Shown: positions 10,506 through 22,736, numbered from the stretch's first letter. The stretch: 64,000 nt of DNA from Deinococcus depolymerans (GCF_039522025.1 NZ_BAAADB010000019.1:120049-184048); one strand, 5' to 3'. The notes: a model not told the origin generated them from the letters alone. Program-made: numbers and translations.

Positions 10506-11423
10506 ATGACCCCGCCGACCCCCCCCTCCCCGAACCCGGCGCTGGCCGCGCTGGGGTACGCGCCGGACGACCGCGTGGTGATCTTTCATGCGGACGACCT
10601 GGGCATGTGTCAGGCGACCGTGAGTGCCTGCCTGGACCTGTTCGGGGCGGGCACGCTGTCCTCGGCGTCGGTCATGACGACCTGCGCGTGGGCGCCGGCC
10701 GCCGCCGAGGTCGCCCGTGAGTTCCCGGACGCGGACCTGGGCGTGCACCTGACCCTGACCAGCGAGTGGCGCACGTACCGCTGGGCGGCGCTCAGCACCC
10801 GCGACCCCGCCACGGGCCTGCTGGACGCGCAGGGCTACCTGCACGCCACCGTCGAGGCGGCCCGCCTGCACGGCATGCCGGCCGCCGTGCGCGCCGAGAT
10901 GGACGCGCAGATCCGGCGGGCGCTGGACCTGGGCATCGAGGTCTCGCACGTGGACGCCCACATGGGCGCCGTCGCGCACCCCCGGTTCCTGAAGGACTGC
11001 GTGGACCTCGCCCTGCGGCACGGCGCGGTCCCCATGTTCCCACGCCTGGACGCCGCCGGGTGGCGCTCGCACGGCCTCGACGCGCGGGACGCGGCGCAGG
11101 CGGCGCAGTTCACGCAGACGCTGGAAGCGCGGGAACTGCCGCTGGTGGATCACCTCGTGATGCTGCCGCTGCACTCGGGCGGGGATCAGGTGCCGCTGAT
11201 CGAGGACCTGCTCGGCAGCCTCCCGCCGGGCCTAACGCACTTCATCCTGCACCCCGCGCGGGACACGCCGGAACTGCGGGCCGTCGCCAGCGACTGGGAG
11301 GGCCGGGTGGCGAACCACGCGGCGTTCATGGACCCGCGCCTGCCCGGCATGATCGAACGCAGCGGCGTGAAGGTCACGTCCTACCGCGCCCTGCGCGCCC
11401 TGATCGGCGGGGTCCTGCCGTGA
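10506..11423 (+). CDS. ChbG/HpnK (YdjC) family carbohydrate deacetylase
   Basis: A 305-residue member of the YdjC family, metal-dependent deacetylases acting on N-acetylated sugars such as chito-oligosaccharides. The metal site is recognisable: FHADDLGMCQA (the Asp pair and following residues), HLTLTSEW, and SHVDAHMGAVAHPRF with its paired histidines; a late histidine in LTHFILHPA fits the C-terminal active-site part. It has a Shine-Dalgarno (AAGGAGG) before the ATG and no signal peptide. It overlaps the following sugar-type transporter by GTGA, suggesting a two-gene uptake and deacetylation unit; the actual sugar is not evident. Confidence 0.88.
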   Translation: MTPPTPPSPNPALAALGYAPDDRVVIFHADDLGMCQATVSACLDLFGAGTLSSASVMTTCAWAPAAAEVAREFPDADLGVHLTLTSEWRTYRWAALSTRDPATGLLDAQGYLHATVEAARLHGMPAAVRAEMDAQIRRALDLGIEVSHVDAHMGAVAHPRFLKDCVDLALRHGAVPMFPRLDAAGWRSHGLDARDAAQAAQFTQTLEARELPLVDHLVMLPLHSGGDQVPLIEDLLGSLPPGLTHFILHPARDTPELRAVASDWEGRVANHAAFMDPRLPGMIERSGVKVTSYRALRALIGGVLP

Positions 11424-12790
11424 GCGTCCTCACCCCCGCGCCGGACACCACCTCGTCGCAGCGCTGGCGGTACGCGGTCATGAATTTCGGGCTGACCATC
11501 CCGGCGCAGACGGTGAGTTTCCTGCTGCTGTACTACGTGGACGACCGCCGCATGGACCCCGCCTGGGCCGCGACCGCCCTGACCGGCTTCGCCGTGTACA
11601 ACGCCGTGAACAACCCGGTCATCGGGTTCCTGAGTGACCGGACCCGCTCACGCTGGGGCCGCCGCATTCCGTTCGTGCGTTTCGGGTTCCTGCCGGCCCT
11701 GATCCTGTTCGCGCTGCTGTTCTGGGCGCCGTTCGACGGCGTGAGCAGCCCGGTCGCGCTGCTGGTGTACTTCGTGGTCGTCTGGACACTCTGGGAGACC
11801 TTCAACACGGCGGTCGGCACCGGCTACCTGGCGCTGCTGCCCGAGATGTTCCGCACCTTTCAGGAACGCACGGACGTCGCGTGGCGCATGAACGCCGTGC
11901 AGGTCGTGGGCCTGCTGATCGGGCTGGCGCTGCCGCCCCTGCTGGCCGGGCTGCTCGGGTGGGGCGTCACGGCGACCCTGCTGGCCGCGCTGGCCGCCGC
12001 CGCGATCCTGTCCGGGCTGGGCAGCCTGTTCGAGCGTCCGGGCGCCGCCGCGCCGGGCCTGGGGTTCTTCCGGGCGGCGGGCGTCACGTTCCGCAATCCG
12101 GCGTTCCTGACCGTCGTGGCCGCGCAGACCATGCGGTTCTTCTGCACGGGCACGCTCGCGACCGGGATGGGCTTCTACGTGCGCCACAGCCTGGGCGAGA
12201 CGGGCGGCGCCGCCACCACCCTGCTGCTGGCCGCGGCGTTCGTCACGGCGGGCGCGGCCCTGTGGCCCTGGCGGACCTTCGTGACCCCCCGCCTGGGCGC
12301 ACGCGGCACGCTGATGCTGGCCTTCGCGCTGGGCGCCGCCGCACTGATTCCGCTGGCGCTGGTCAGCACGCTGGCCGGCGCGCTCGTCTCGACCGTGCTG
12401 TTCGGAGTGGCGCTCTCCGGCATGATCCTGATGGGCGACGTGATCCTGGGCGACGTGATCGACGAGGACGAACTCCGCACCGGCGAGCGCCGCGAGGGCC
12501 TGTACTACGGCATGTCCGGCTTCATCACCACCCTGAGCGCCGCACTGACCGCGCAGGCCTTCGGGGCCGTCACGCGCGCCAGCGGCTACGACCCCACCCT
12601 GACCACGCAGCCCGACGCGGTCGCCGGGGGCTTCCGCTTCTTCATGACCGCGCCGCCCATCGCGGGCGCGCTGCTGGCCGTCGCGCTGCTGGCCCTGTAC
12701 CCGCTGCACGGCGAACGACTGAACGCCGTGCGCGCTGCCCTGGCCCGGAAACGACTGGAGCGGGAGCAGACCGCAGCGGGCGGAGGCTAG
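11420..12790 (+). CDS. MFS transporter, GPH (glycoside-pentoside-hexuronide) type
   Basis: A 456-residue polytopic inner-membrane protein with about 12 hydrophobic segments. The first loop contains [21 protein letters not shown], the GPH/MFS loop signature, and the second half carries [21 protein letters not shown], which is conserved in sodium- or proton-coupled sugar symporters of the MelB type. The GTG start overlaps the stop of the deacetylase gene (GTGA), so the two are translationally coupled and probably act on the same saccharide. Its TAG stop lies in the palindrome CTAG that also provides the stop of the convergent prmC. Confidence 0.85.
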   Translation: MSVLTPAPDTTSSQRWRYAVMNFGLTIPAQTVSFLLLYYVDDRRMDPAWAATALTGFAVYNAVNNPVIGFLSDRTRSRWGRRIPFVRFGFLPALILFALLFWAPFDGVSSPVALLVYFVVVWTLWETFNTAVGTGYLALLPEMFRTFQERTDVAWRMNAVQVVGLLIGLALPPLLAGLLGWGVTATLLAALAAAAILSGLGSLFERPGAAAPGLGFFRAAGVTFRNPAFLTVVAAQTMRFFCTGTLATGMGFYVRHSLGETGGAATTLLLAAAFVTAGAALWPWRTFVTPRLGARGTLMLAFALGAAALIPLALVSTLAGALVSTVLFGVALSGMILMGDVILGDVIDEDELRTGERREGLYYGMSGFITTLSAALTAQAFGAVTRASGYDPTLTTQPDAVAGGFRFFMTAPPIAGALLAVALLALYPLHGERLNAVRAALARKRLEREQTAAGGG

Positions 12791-13629
12791 CCCGGCCCCC
12801 CGGCCCGCCGCGCCTGCACGAAGCGTTCCCGGCCGGTCAGGTCGGCGTGCAGCTGCGCCTCCCAGCCGTCCGTGCGCAGCTCGGCGGCCAGCGTGGCGGC
12901 GTTGCGCGGGTCGAGTTCCAGCCACAACTCCCCGCCCGCTGCCAGGGCGGCCGGGGCCTGTGCGGCCAGCCTCCGGGCCAGGGTCAGGCCGTCCGGGCCG
13001 GAGTACAGCGCCAGTTGCGGGTCGCGCTGCACTTCCGGGGCGGCGTGCGCGCGGTCCCCGTCCGGCAGGTACGGGGGGTTGCTGACGATCAGGTCGAACG
13101 GGCCGGGCACGCCCGACAGCAGGTCCGCCTGCACCCACGTGACGTCCAGGCCGTTCAGGGCGGCGTTCTCGCGCGCCAGGGCCAGCGCGCCTGGGCTGAG
13201 GTCCGTGGCGGTCACGGCCGCGCCGGGGCAGGCGGCCTTCACGCCCAGCGCCAGCGCGCCCGTGCCGGTGCCCACGTCCAGCACGCGCGGCCGGGGCCTG
13301 GACTGCACGCCCGGCAGCAGCAGGTGCAGCAGCCACTCGGTTTCCGGGCGGGGCACCAGCGCGCGCGGGTCGCAGCGGAGCCGCACGCCGCCCCACTCGA
13401 CCTCACCCAGGATGTGTTGCAGCGGCTCCCGCGCCGCCCGGCGGTCCAGCAGCGCCGCGTACCGCGCCTGACCGTCCGCGCCGACCGGTTCGTGCGCGCG
13501 GGTCAGCAGCGCCGTGGGCGTCAGGTGCAGGGCGCTCAGCAGCAGTTCGCGGGCGTCCACCTCCGGGGAGGGAACGCCCGCGCTGCCCAGCCGCGCCGCG
13601 CCCTGCCGTAACAGGTCACGCAGCTGCAC
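12787..13629 (-). CDS. prmC: Peptide chain release factor glutamine methyltransferase
   Basis: A 280-residue AdoMet-dependent enzyme that methylates the Gln of the GGQ motif in release factors RF1/RF2. An N-terminal helical RF-binding domain (1-90) precedes the methyltransferase domain: [20 protein letters not shown] (AdoMet loop) and the catalytic SNPPYLP. It is followed after only a few bases by nothing on its own strand, since the next gene is convergent: both genes use the same CTAG (12787-12790) for their TAG stops. It lies 4 bp downstream of jag and probably shares its transcript. Confidence 0.93.
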   Translation of the reverse strand: MQLRDLLRQGAARLGSAGVPSPEVDARELLLSALHLTPTALLTRAHEPVGADGQARYAALLDRRAAREPLQHILGEVEWGGVRLRCDPRALVPRPETEWLLHLLLPGVQSRPRPRVLDVGTGTGALALGVKAACPGAAVTATDLSPGALALARENAALNGLDVTWVQADLLSGVPGPFDLIVSNPPYLPDGDRAHAAPEVQRDPQLALYSGPDGLTLARRLAAQAPAALAAGGELWLELDPRNAATLAAELRTDGWEAQLHADLTGRERFVQARRAGGPG

Positions 13630-13633
13630 GCCC

Positions 13634-14215
13634 TTACCCGTGGCGGGGCTTGATGATCAACCGCCGGGCGTTGCCCTCCCCGATGGACTCGCTCATCACG
13701 TCCGGGTGTTCCTTCAGGGCAATGTGAATCACGCGCCGTTCGGAGGCCGGCATGGGCTGCAACTCGTGCGGCTCGCCGCTCTTGGCGACCTGCACGGCCA
13801 GCCGCTCGGCCAGCCTGGACAGCGCCTCGGCCTGCCGCTTGCGGTACCCGCCGATGTCCACCCGCACGCGCAGGTTCCCGCGGCCCTCCTGCTTGGCCAG
13901 CACGGTGTACGCCAGCACCTCGATCGCGCCCAGCGTCCGGCCGTCCCGCCCGGCGAGTTTCGCGGCGTTCTCGCCGGTGATCTCGGCTTCCAGCGCGTCG
14001 TCGGCCTGCGTGACGCTCACCTGCAGGTCCGGGTCGATGCGGGTCAGCAGGCCGCGCAGGAAGGCTTCCAGGGCGGACCTCGGGTCCTCGGGCGTCTCGG
14101 GCGCAGGCGCGGCGCTCAGGGTGGCGTCCGGAGCGGGCGGCGGCAGCTCGCTCTCGTCGGCGTCGCTGATGCCCAGCCCCGCGAGGTAGTCGTCGAGGTT
14201 CGTGCGGTTATCCAT
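13634..14215 (-). CDS. jag: Jag/KhpB-type RNA-binding protein (KH and R3H domains)
   Basis: A 193-residue protein with an acidic Pro/Ala-rich N-terminal linker (1-45), a Jag-type KH domain (about 65-125, including [15 protein letters not shown]) and a C-terminal R3H domain (about 130-190) with the signature [11 protein letters not shown]. It is expected to bind RNA in the cytoplasm; in Gram-positives the homologue partners KhpA and affects cell-wall synthesis. The Jag_N domain seen in some homologues is absent. It is probably in one unit with prmC, the next gene on this strand. Confidence 0.88.
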   Translation of the reverse strand: MDNRTNLDDYLAGLGISDADESELPPPAPDATLSAAPAPETPEDPRSALEAFLRGLLTRIDPDLQVSVTQADDALEAEITGENAAKLAGRDGRTLGAIEVLAYTVLAKQEGRGNLRVRVDIGGYRKRQAEALSRLAERLAVQVAKSGEPHELQPMPASERRVIHIALKEHPDVMSESIGEGNARRLIIKPRHG

Positions 14216-14222
14216 ACCCCGC

Positions 14223-14228
14223 AGTCTA
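14223..14228 (-). promoter_or_regulatory. -10 hexamer of jag
   Basis: TAGACT (minus strand) with a 7-nt spacer to the ATG. Confidence 0.6.
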
Positions 14229-14239
14229 GCGCGGCCCCC

Positions 14240-14731
14240 TCACGATTTTCCCACGGACTGCCCGGCCGCGCGGGCCGCGAAGGTGCGGGCGCTGCGTTCC
14301 AGCATGTCGTACATCTCCTCGAACCCCTGCGCGCCGCCGTAGTACGGGTCCGGCACGTCCGCGCCCGGCGCGAGCGGATCGAAGTCCCGCATCAGCTGCA
14401 GGCGGGTGTGCGCGTCCGGCGGGGCCAGGCGGCGCGCGTCCGCGAGGTTCGCGGCGTCCATCGCCAGGATCACGTCCTGCTCATAGAAATCCGCCGCCGA
14501 CAGCTGCCGCGCCCGGCCGTTCAGACTCAGGCCGTGGCGGGCCGCCACCTCGCGGCTGCGCGGATCCGCCGCCCTCCCCACGTGCCAGTCGCCGGTCCCG
14601 GCACTGTCCACCACGGCCGTCACGCCCGCCGCCGCCAGTTCACGCCGCAGCAGCGCCTCGGCCACCGGGCTGCGGCAGATGTTCCCCAGGCACAGCGCCA
14701 GCACCCGCAGCGGTCTTCCCGGATCAGTCAT
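14240..14731 (-). CDS. Low-molecular-weight protein-tyrosine phosphatase
   Basis: A 163-residue phosphatase. The P-loop signature [11 protein letters not shown] provides the nucleophile C14 and R20, and the general acid Asp lies in VPDPYYGG near residue 127. Removal of phosphate from tyrosine (or possibly arginine) residues of proteins is expected; the partner kinase is not in the window. Its start lies inside the last codons of the upstream DUF418 gene (8-nt overlap), so it is co-transcribed with it. Confidence 0.92.
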   Translation of the reverse strand: MTDPGRPLRVLALCLGNICRSPVAEALLRRELAAAGVTAVVDSAGTGDWHVGRAADPRSREVAARHGLSLNGRARQLSAADFYEQDVILAMDAANLADARRLAPPDAHTRLQLMRDFDPLAPGADVPDPYYGGAQGFEEMYDMLERSARTFAARAAGQSVGKS

Positions 14732-15962
14732 GCGCCCGATTCTGCCGGGCCGGAGCCCCGTACGCCACCCGGCGCACCAGCGACTCCACCGGCCCCCGCC
14801 CGAAGCGCGCCAGCCACCACGCGCTCAGCGGCAGCTGCGCCAGCCCCACGAGCAGCGCCAGCGCCAGCGTCTGCGCCGCGCCCCACGCCGCGAACTCACC
14901 GCTGTACGGGAACGCCTCGCCCGCCCCGGCCGCCGTGGCGTCCGACACCCACCCGAACCCCTGGTGCAGTCCGTACGGGTAGAAGATCAGCGTCATGACC
15001 ACGCTCTGGGTGAGGTAGTTCGTCATGGCCATCCGCCCGCTCGCCGCGAACATCCGCCACGCGCCCAGCCGACCCGACGCGGCCAGCAGACCCAGCACGC
15101 CCACGTACCCCAGCGCGCCCGCCAGTCCGCCCGCCATGCGGACCGGCAACGCCAGCGTGCCCGCCGCGTAATCCGGGCGGGTATTCAGGTACGCCAGCAG
15201 CGCCCCCAGCGGCAGCCCCACCCCCAGTCCCCCCAGCGCCAGCCGCCGCAGCAGCGGCCGGTGAGCGTCCGGGCGGGTCAGCAGACTGGTCTTCGCGGCC
15301 GCCGCGCCCAGAAAGAACAGCGCCAGCAGCCACGGCCCGTTGAACAGGTTGCCCTCCCACAGCAGCGGCCAGAACTCCGCGGCGCGCTCCTGCACGTTCG
15401 CGGCGTAGGTGGGCAGCAACCCCGGCAGCGACGTGAAGCGCGGGGCGGTCTGCGAGGCGCTGCCCAGCGCCGCCAGCAGCCCCAGCCCCAGCCACCACAC
15501 GCCCAGCACGCCCGCCAGTCGCAGCAACGCCCGCACCGTCATGTGCGCCACGAGCAGCAGCGCCAGCGCCAGCGTCGCGTAGTTGCTGATGATGTCCCCG
15601 TGCCACACCAGCACGTAATGCAGCGCCCCCACGACCAGCAGCGCCGCGTGCCGCCGCAGGAACACCCCCACCCCGCGCCGTGCCAGGATGCCCGCCGCAC
15701 CCCACCCGAACAGCATCGCGAAGATCGAGATGAACCGCCCGTTCGCCAGCACGTCCGTCACGACCTGCGCGGCGCGGTCCACGCCCACCTGCCGCCACTC
15801 CAGCAGCCCCGCGAAATCCTGCATGTTCACGATCAGGATGCCCAGCAGGCTCAGGCCGCGCAGCACGTCCGGCAACACCGAGCGGTCCCGCACCGGGCCG
15901 GTGTCCTGCACAGGTGGGGCCGCATCGGGCGGCAGCAGCGAAGCGGACTCGGGCGCGGTCAT
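14724..15962 (-). CDS. DUF418 (YeiB-like) integral membrane protein
   Basis: A 412-residue protein with roughly 10 hydrophobic helices. The N-terminal part [21 protein letters not shown] matches the acyltransferase-3-like start of the family (R-D-x-R-G), and the C-terminal DUF418 half contains [20 protein letters not shown] and the typical [13 protein letters not shown] ending. The function of the family is unknown; transport or acyl transfer at the membrane is suspected. It has its own -10 hexamer, which lies in the last codons of the P450 gene, and overlaps the phosphatase gene downstream. Confidence 0.87.
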   Translation of the reverse strand: MTAPESASLLPPDAAPPVQDTGPVRDRSVLPDVLRGLSLLGILIVNMQDFAGLLEWRQVGVDRAAQVVTDVLANGRFISIFAMLFGWGAAGILARRGVGVFLRRHAALLVVGALHYVLVWHGDIISNYATLALALLLVAHMTVRALLRLAGVLGVWWLGLGLLAALGSASQTAPRFTSLPGLLPTYAANVQERAAEFWPLLWEGNLFNGPWLLALFFLGAAAAKTSLLTRPDAHRPLLRRLALGGLGVGLPLGALLAYLNTRPDYAAGTLALPVRMAGGLAGALGYVGVLGLLAASGRLGAWRMFAASGRMAMTNYLTQSVVMTLIFYPYGLHQGFGWVSDATAAGAGEAFPYSGEFAAWGAAQTLALALLVGLAQLPLSAWWLARFGRGPVESLVRRVAYGAPARQNRAHD

Positions 15963-15969
15963 TCCCGGC

Positions 15970-15975
15970 AGATTA
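15970..15975 (-). promoter_or_regulatory. -10 hexamer of the DUF418 gene
   Basis: TAATCT (minus strand), 7 nt before the ATG. Part of the hexamer is the 3' end of the P450 gene. Confidence 0.5.
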
Positions 15976-17111
15976 ACGCGGACCGGGGGTCACCACCAGC
16001 GGCCCGCGCGGCCCGAGGGTCAGGCCCGGCAGCGGCGTGGGGTCGCCCCGCACGGCCCGCAGGGAAGGCAGCGCCGCCAGCGTGTCGTGAATCAGCATCT
16101 GCGCGAGGTGCATGCCCAGGCACAGCCGCTCGCCGCCCCCGAACGGCAGGTACGCCCACGCCGGGGGTCTGCCCGCCCAGCGGCCCGGATCGAACCCGTC
16201 CGGGCGGTCCCACACCGCCGGGTCGCGGCCCGACAGGTACGGCGAGTACAGCGCCAGCGCCCCGCGCGGCAACCTCACCCCGTTCCAGTCGAGGTCGCGG
16301 CCCAGGCGGCGGCTGCCCATCCAGCCCGGCGGGAACAGGCGCAGCACTTCCTTCAGGACCGCCGCGTGATGCTCGGGCGCGTGCCACTGCGGATGCTGCG
16401 CCAGGAACCAGATCGCGTACGCCAGCGCGTGCGTGGTCGTGTCGTGCGCGGCGGCCAGCGACACCCGCGCCTCCTCCAGCCCGCCCGGCAGCGGGGCCAG
16501 CACCGCCAGCAGGTCATCGTGGCCCCGCCCGGTCAGGCGCACGTGCGCGAGGCGGCGCAGCTCGGCGTCCACCCGCGCGAACAGCAGCGGACGCGGAACC
16601 GCCGGCACCGGGAACGGGCGGCGCAGCGGCGCCAGGAACGCGTGCAGCAGCCCAGCGTCGAACTCCCCGCTGAAGTACGCGGCGTTCAGCAGGCTCAGCA
16701 CCGCGCCGTCCGCCCAGGCCAGCGCATCGAACTCCCCGTCCGGCACGCCCGGCAGCGCCGCCCGCGTCCGCGCCTGCAACGCCAGCAGGTGCGCCCGCCC
16801 GAACCCCGGATTCATCAGCGAGCGCCGCCCCCCGTGCCCCGGCGCGTCCGACAGGATCACCCCACCCGACAGGTACGGCACGATCCGCGACAGGCTCCCC
16901 GCACTCCGGAACGTTCCCAGGTCCGTCAGCACCGCCCGGTTCCACGCCGCCCCCACCCCCACCACCGCCGGCAGGCCCAGCCGCAACCGGAACACGTCCA
17001 CGCCCGCCGAGCGCGCCCGCGCCGCCCCCTCCCCGATCAGCGGCAGAGGACTCAGAGCCCAGTCCTGAAGGTGCCCGTTCCCCGGACGGGTCGGCGGTTC
17101 AGGCAGCGAGC

Positions 17112-17130
<19 letters not shown>
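15973..17130 (-). CDS. Cytochrome P450 (carotenoid hydroxylase candidate, CYP287A-like)
   Basis: A P450 of 385 residues. Clear landmarks are the I-helix [10 protein letters not shown], the K-helix ExxR (KEVLRLF) and the heme-thiolate loop [10 protein letters not shown] with its Cys ligand. No membrane anchor is visible, so it is a soluble bacterial type. In D. radiodurans a P450 (CYP287A1, from memory) performs C2-hydroxylation of the beta ring in deinoxanthin; its position directly behind a CrtD-like desaturase supports the same role here. The GTG start at 17130 overlaps the desaturase gene by 19 nt; it has no well-spaced Shine-Dalgarno, so the exact start is uncertain. Confidence 0.82.
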
Positions 17131-18548
<1,418 letters not shown>

Positions 18549-18641
18549 CACCGGGGCGCCCCGGACGGGCGGGTGGAGGAGGGGATCACGAGGCAGAGCA
18601 TAGAGCACCACCAGCGCCCTGCAGGGTCGGATGCGACACGC

Positions 18642-19358
18642 TCAGCGGGGCGTACTGACCGAGTACGCCAGTAGCGGCTCGCGGCTCAGGACCCGCCCGG
18701 CCCGCTCGACCCGCAACTCGCCGCCCGGAGCCCGCGCGGTGCCCACGACCAGCACGTACGCGTACCCGCCCCGGTTCCAGCGGTACTCGTCCCGCCTCCC
18801 GTCCGTGACGTGCATGCCGCCCGTCAGCTGCACGCCCGGCGTGCCGTCGCGGTTGCGGCTGGCGTACGTGACCCGCCCACCGGCCTCCCACACGGTCACG
18901 CTGTGCCGCGCGGTGGCGGCCAGCACCGCCGCCTGCGGCACGTAGCGGCACGCGAACGACCCGGCAGGCACGCGGAACCCGCTGACGCGCGTCAGGCGGT
19001 AGGCGGGGTCCTGCACGTTCTCCACGTTGCTGCTGTGCACGAAGAACCCCGGCGCCTGTGCTGCGCGGCCCGCGAAGGTCAGCGGCGTGTACACCTGACC
19101 CGCGCCCGCGTCGTCCGCGCCGACCGTCACGGGCACCTGCGAGCGCACGCCGCCCACCCACTGCGTCAGCGTGCCCGCCCCGGCCCCCGTGCCCGACAGC
19201 GCCAGCACCCGCCCCGGCGCATCGCACCAGAACCGCACCGGCTTCCACGCGCCCGCGCCCACCTGCGCGAACGACGCCTCGGTGAACCCCGCCCCGGACG
19301 CCACGGGCAGGAACGACAGCAGCAGAGCGGCAGCCAGACGGACCCGGTGGGACGACAT
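18642..19358 (-). CDS. Exported protein of unknown function in the carotenoid block
   Basis: A 238-residue protein with a signal peptide: charged start SSHRVR, then AAALLLSFLPVASG and a likely cleavage at SGA-GF. The mature part is beta-rich with two cysteines and no motif that I recognise. It has a Shine-Dalgarno (GGAGG) before the ATG and lies between the glycosyltransferase (91 bp) and crtD-like (93 bp) genes on the same strand. The location suggests an envelope role connected to the pigment, but this is only context. Confidence 0.75.
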   Translation of the reverse strand: MSSHRVRLAAALLLSFLPVASGAGFTEASFAQVGAGAWKPVRFWCDAPGRVLALSGTGAGAGTLTQWVGGVRSQVPVTVGADDAGAGQVYTPLTFAGRAAQAPGFFVHSSNVENVQDPAYRLTRVSGFRVPAGSFACRYVPQAAVLAATARHSVTVWEAGGRVTYASRNRDGTPGVQLTGGMHVTDGRRDEYRWNRGGYAYVLVVGTARAPGGELRVERAGRVLSREPLLAYSVSTPR

Positions 19359-19449
19359 ACCCCGAGCCTCCGCCCCACACCTGAGCAGCCCATGAAGCCC
19401 AGTCCGCCCGGCCTTCAGGAAAGTTCCCCTCTGCCCAGGGGGTGAGGGG

Positions 19450-20565
19450 TCACTGTCTGTACTGGCGGCCCTTCCAGGTGACGGTGCGGCGCAGGGCGCG
19501 GCGGTACACGGGCAGCGCCAGCAGCGGCGTGAGGGGTCCCAGCAGGCCCTCGGCCAGGTCGGCGGGGGCGCGGCGACCGGCGACCACGCTGACCAGCGTG
19601 CGTTCCAGCAGCCCGGCCACGCGCAGGGCCGTCCAGCCGGGGCCACGCAGCCAGGGGCGCAGCAGCCACGGCAGGGTGTACGCGCCCAGGTGCCCGGCGG
19701 CGGCCAGCAGCAGCAGGGGCCGCGAGTGAAAGTGCAGCGGCAGGACGTTCTTGCCGAAGCCCGCCACCGACTCCGGGTACGTGCGGTACATGCGCACGCC
19801 GATGCACGCGCGGCCCAGCGCCGTGGACACCAGGAAGCCCTGCGCGCCCAGGTGCTGCGCGAGGCGGGTGTCCTCCAGCACCTCGGCCCGGACGGGCGCG
19901 TACCCGCCCACGCGGGTCAGCGCGGCGCGGCGGAAGGCCATGACCTGCCCGTTGGCAATCGAGGTCATGGGGTGGCGCAGGTGCGTCAGGGGAAACGGGA
20001 AGTACGACAGCACCGCCGCGTCCACCAGCGGCGTCAGCAGGCGGGCGCCCAGGCCCGCGTTCGCCTGACGGGGGTGAACGCTCAGCAGGTCCGCGCCCGA
20101 ACGGGTCAGTTCGCTCAGCAGGCCGCCCAGCGCGCCCGCGTGCCAGTCCACGTCCGCGTCCGTGAAGATCAGCACCTCGCCACGCGCCGCGCGCAGCAGT
20201 TGCTGGCAGGCCCAGGGTTTCCCGTTCCAGCCGTCCGGTCTGGGCTCGCCCGTCAGGACCCGCGCGCCCAGGCGGCGGGCCACGTCGGCGGTCCCGTCGC
20301 GACTGCCGTCATCCAGCACCAGCACCTCGAAGGCCCCCTGGGCCAGCACGCCGGGCAGGGTGCGCGGCAGGTTGTGCGCCTCGTCCCGCGCCGGAATCAG
20401 GATGGACACGCGCGGCCCCCCGCGCGGGGTGGGCGCCGGGCGCAGGCGGGGGAAGGTGATGGCGTTCACGGCCAGCACCGCCGCCTTGGTCGCCAGCCAC
20501 CCCAGCAGCAGCGCCTGCACGGGCCGCTGCGCCCGCTCCCACCCGGCAGTCCAATGAATCCTCAT
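19450..20565 (-). CDS. Family 2 glycosyltransferase, membrane-bound (CruC/CrtQ-like)
   Basis: A 371-residue GT2 enzyme. An N-terminal hydrophobic segment (18-38) is followed by [26 protein letters not shown] and FTDADVDW (DxD, nucleotide-sugar/metal site), a later acceptor Asp in VLEDTRL, and two hydrophobic stretches near the C-terminus. Members of this group glycosylate carotenoids (CruC, CrtQ) or glycerolipids. It overlaps the upstream acyltransferase (ATGA) in the crtO-Nudix-cruF-acyltransferase order, so carotenoid glycosylation is the best inference. The sugar donor cannot be read. Confidence 0.82.
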   Translation of the reverse strand: MRIHWTAGWERAQRPVQALLLGWLATKAAVLAVNAITFPRLRPAPTPRGGPRVSILIPARDEAHNLPRTLPGVLAQGAFEVLVLDDGSRDGTADVARRLGARVLTGEPRPDGWNGKPWACQQLLRAARGEVLIFTDADVDWHAGALGGLLSELTRSGADLLSVHPRQANAGLGARLLTPLVDAAVLSYFPFPLTHLRHPMTSIANGQVMAFRRAALTRVGGYAPVRAEVLEDTRLAQHLGAQGFLVSTALGRACIGVRMYRTYPESVAGFGKNVLPLHFHSRPLLLLAAAGHLGAYTLPWLLRPWLRGPGWTALRVAGLLERTLVSVVAGRRAPADLAEGLLGPLTPLLALPVYRRALRRTVTWKGRQYRQ

Positions 20566-21266
20566 CCTCTGTCCCCGGTGATCCAGGCCAGCAGCCTGGA
20601 GGGCAGGTCCACCCGCTCCGAACGGCTCGCGCGGCCCGGCACGGCCCGCAGGTATCCGGCGGGCGGGGTCTCCGGGTCGCTGTCCAGCAGCTCGGCGTCC
20701 AGCGCGGCCAGTTCACGTTGCAGGGCGCCGTCCAGGGCTGGCCCCACCACCGGCCACCCGAAGCGCACGAAGGCCTCGGGCGCCTGCGCGCCGCGCATCA
20801 CGACCCGCAGCGCCACCGGCACCAGTGGCACGCCCGCCGCGCCCGCGATCCACGCCGCGCCCGGCTGCGCGGCCCGCAGCGGCCCGGCGGGTTGCACCGC
20901 GCCCTCCGGGAACACCACCAGCCACCCCACCCGCGCCCGCCGCACGCCCGCCCGGACCTCGTCGGCCCGCACCGCGCCCACGCGCCGCAGGAACGGAAAG
21001 CGCGACAGCTGCCGCGCGCCCATCAGGACCGCGAAGTCGCTGCCTGCCCACAGGGCCGCCTCGCGCAGCACGTACCCGTCCCACCAGGAGTGATGGTTCG
21101 GCGCCAGGACCGCGCCACCCGCCGGGACCGGCCCGCGCACCCACACGCCGCCCAGAGAGCCGCGCACGCTGCGGCTCACGCTGCGCGACAGCAGCCACGT
21201 CGCCCAGGCGTGCCGCCCGACCCCAGATGGCCCGGCCCCAGGCTTACCGGGCACGGGCCACCGCAC
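20562..21266 (-). CDS. PlsC-like 1-acylglycerol-3-phosphate / carotenoid glycoside acyltransferase
   Basis: A 234-residue acyltransferase with the catalytic block [13 protein letters not shown] (H-x4-D) and the substrate-binding block [12 protein letters not shown] of the PlsC superfamily. Its placement between cruF and a glycosyltransferase resembles the chlorobactene system, in which CruC glycosylates and CruD acylates the carotenoid, so it may acylate a carotenoid glycoside; general phospholipid synthesis is the alternative. The start is a GTG inside the end of cruF (a second in-frame GTG at 21254 is possible). Confidence 0.8.
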   Translation of the reverse strand: MRWPVPGKPGAGPSGVGRHAWATWLLSRSVSRSVRGSLGGVWVRGPVPAGGAVLAPNHHSWWDGYVLREAALWAGSDFAVLMGARQLSRFPFLRRVGAVRADEVRAGVRRARVGWLVVFPEGAVQPAGPLRAAQPGAAWIAGAAGVPLVPVALRVVMRGAQAPEAFVRFGWPVVGPALDGALQRELAALDAELLDSDPETPPAGYLRAVPGRASRSERVDLPSRLLAWITGDRG

Positions 21267-22290
21267 GCCGCGCCGGACGGAGCGCCCGCGTCAGGCCCAG
21301 ACCCGCCAGCATCGCCGCCAGCGTCACCGCCGCCTCGGCGTAACGGCCCACCAGTACCAGCCCGCCCGGCAGGAAGAACGCCTCGATGGCGTACACCACC
21401 CGGAAATCCAGGCCCTCACCGGCCCGCCGCGCACCGGGCAGCAGGCTCAGGGACGGCACGCGGCTCGCCTGCACGTTCCCGTCCACCCGCTCCAGCCAGC
21501 CGGGCAACGCCCAGCCCACCCCGGCCCGCCCGAACAGCCCCGGCGCCAGCCCCGCGAACACCCACGACAGGCCCCACCCGACCGCCCACCACCCCAGGAA
21601 GTTCTGCACCGGCGCGCCCGCCCACAGCGGCAGCGGGTCCGTCCACGTCCAGTACCCCTGCGTGGTCATCAGGGGTTCCAGGCCCACGTCCCACAGCATC
21701 ATCAGGGCGCCCGTCAGCCACGGCCGTCCGCGCGACAGGCTCGTGGCCGTCAGCGTCAGCGCGAACCACCCCAGCGGCACGATCAACGGCACGGTCAGCA
21801 GCGTCGGCGCGGGCGCACCCGCGTACGTGTACTCCCCGAACGGAATGCCCGTCCGGCTCCCCAGCAACTCCACGCCCAGCCCCACCCCGAACGACACGAC
21901 CAGCATCAGCGCCGCCCGCAGCCACCCCACCCGCTCCCACACGAACGCCAGCGCCGCCGCGCACAGCGCCGCCGTACTCGCCAGCCCCAGCACCGGGAAC
22001 CCTTCCGGCCACAGCGGCACCGGAATCTTCAGCGCCACGTACAGCGCCACCAGCGCCATCCACGGCCGCGTCGCCGCCAGCAGGCCCGCCAGCCGCTCGC
22101 CCAGCACCTCCGGGAACGCCACGCCCAGCGCGTCCCCCGCCAGCGCCAGCACGCCCGACAGCGGCAACCCCAGCGCGATCAGCGCCCAGCCCACGGGATT
22201 CCCGCCCATGACCAGCAACGCCCCCAGGAACGCCACGCCCAGTGCCGCGAACGCCAGTCCGGCGCGCCACACGGTGGGGGAGAACCTCAC
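21244..22290 (-). CDS. cruF: Carotenoid 1,2-hydratase CruF (carotenoid biosynthesis protein, DUF422)
   Basis: A 348-residue polytopic membrane protein with about 8 hydrophobic helices. The family core is visible: [26 protein letters not shown], the acidic motif [18 protein letters not shown], and [12 protein letters not shown]. CruF adds water across the C1,2 double bond of gamma-carotene-type psi ends on the way to deinoxanthin. The GTG start at 22290 overlaps the Nudix stop (GTGA), and the order crtO, Nudix, cruF is the same as I recall for D. radiodurans DR0093-DR0091. No signal peptide is seen. Confidence 0.9.
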   Translation of the reverse strand: MRFSPTVWRAGLAFAALGVAFLGALLVMGGNPVGWALIALGLPLSGVLALAGDALGVAFPEVLGERLAGLLAATRPWMALVALYVALKIPVPLWPEGFPVLGLASTAALCAAALAFVWERVGWLRAALMLVVSFGVGLGVELLGSRTGIPFGEYTYAGAPAPTLLTVPLIVPLGWFALTLTATSLSRGRPWLTGALMMLWDVGLEPLMTTQGYWTWTDPLPLWAGAPVQNFLGWWAVGWGLSWVFAGLAPGLFGRAGVGWALPGWLERVDGNVQASRVPSLSLLPGARRAGEGLDFRVVYAIEAFFLPGGLVLVGRYAEAAVTLAAMLAGLGLTRALRPARRAVARAR

Positions 22291-22736
22291 GCCCGCACCG
22301 CCGTCAACGCCGCGAAGTACGTGCCGGTCGCCTCCGACACGTCGTCGGGGAGGGCTGCCAGCGGCCACCAGCGCACCTGGGCCGCATCATCCGAGGCGCG
22401 CGGCTCCCCACCTGCAAAGTCGGCCGTGAACACGTGCGTTTCCCAGGCGACCACGTTCCCGTCCGGGTACGCGTGCCGGTGAGGGAACACGCCCAGCGCC
22501 CGCAGCGCGCCCACGCTCAGGCCCGTTTCCTCACGCAACTCGCGCCGCGCGGTCACTTCCGGCAACTCCCCGGCCTCCGCACCTCCACCCGGCACGTCCC
22601 ACAGGGCGTTATCGTCCCGGCGGACCAGCAGGACGTCCCCTCCGTTCATGACGGCAATGCCCGCCCCCATGCGGCGCCGGGGTACCGGTGACCGCCACGC
22701 CCGGAGCTTCCTCTGGAGCCAGCCCTCGCTGTTCAT
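22287..22736 (-). CDS. Nudix hydrolase within the carotenoid operon
   Basis: A 149-residue Nudix protein. The Nudix box G-x5-E-x7-RELxEETGL is complete ([18 protein letters not shown] then REETGL). Such enzymes cleave nucleoside diphosphates linked to another moiety; the substrate is unknown. It starts 2 bp after the crtO stop and ends inside the cruF start, so it is firmly in the operon. A role in clearing a diphosphate or redox cofactor during pigment synthesis would be speculation. Confidence 0.9.
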   Translation of the reverse strand: MNSEGWLQRKLRAWRSPVPRRRMGAGIAVMNGGDVLLVRRDDNALWDVPGGGAEAGELPEVTARRELREETGLSVGALRALGVFPHRHAYPDGNVVAWETHVFTADFAGGEPRASDDAAQVRWWPLAALPDDVSEATGTYFAALTAVRA

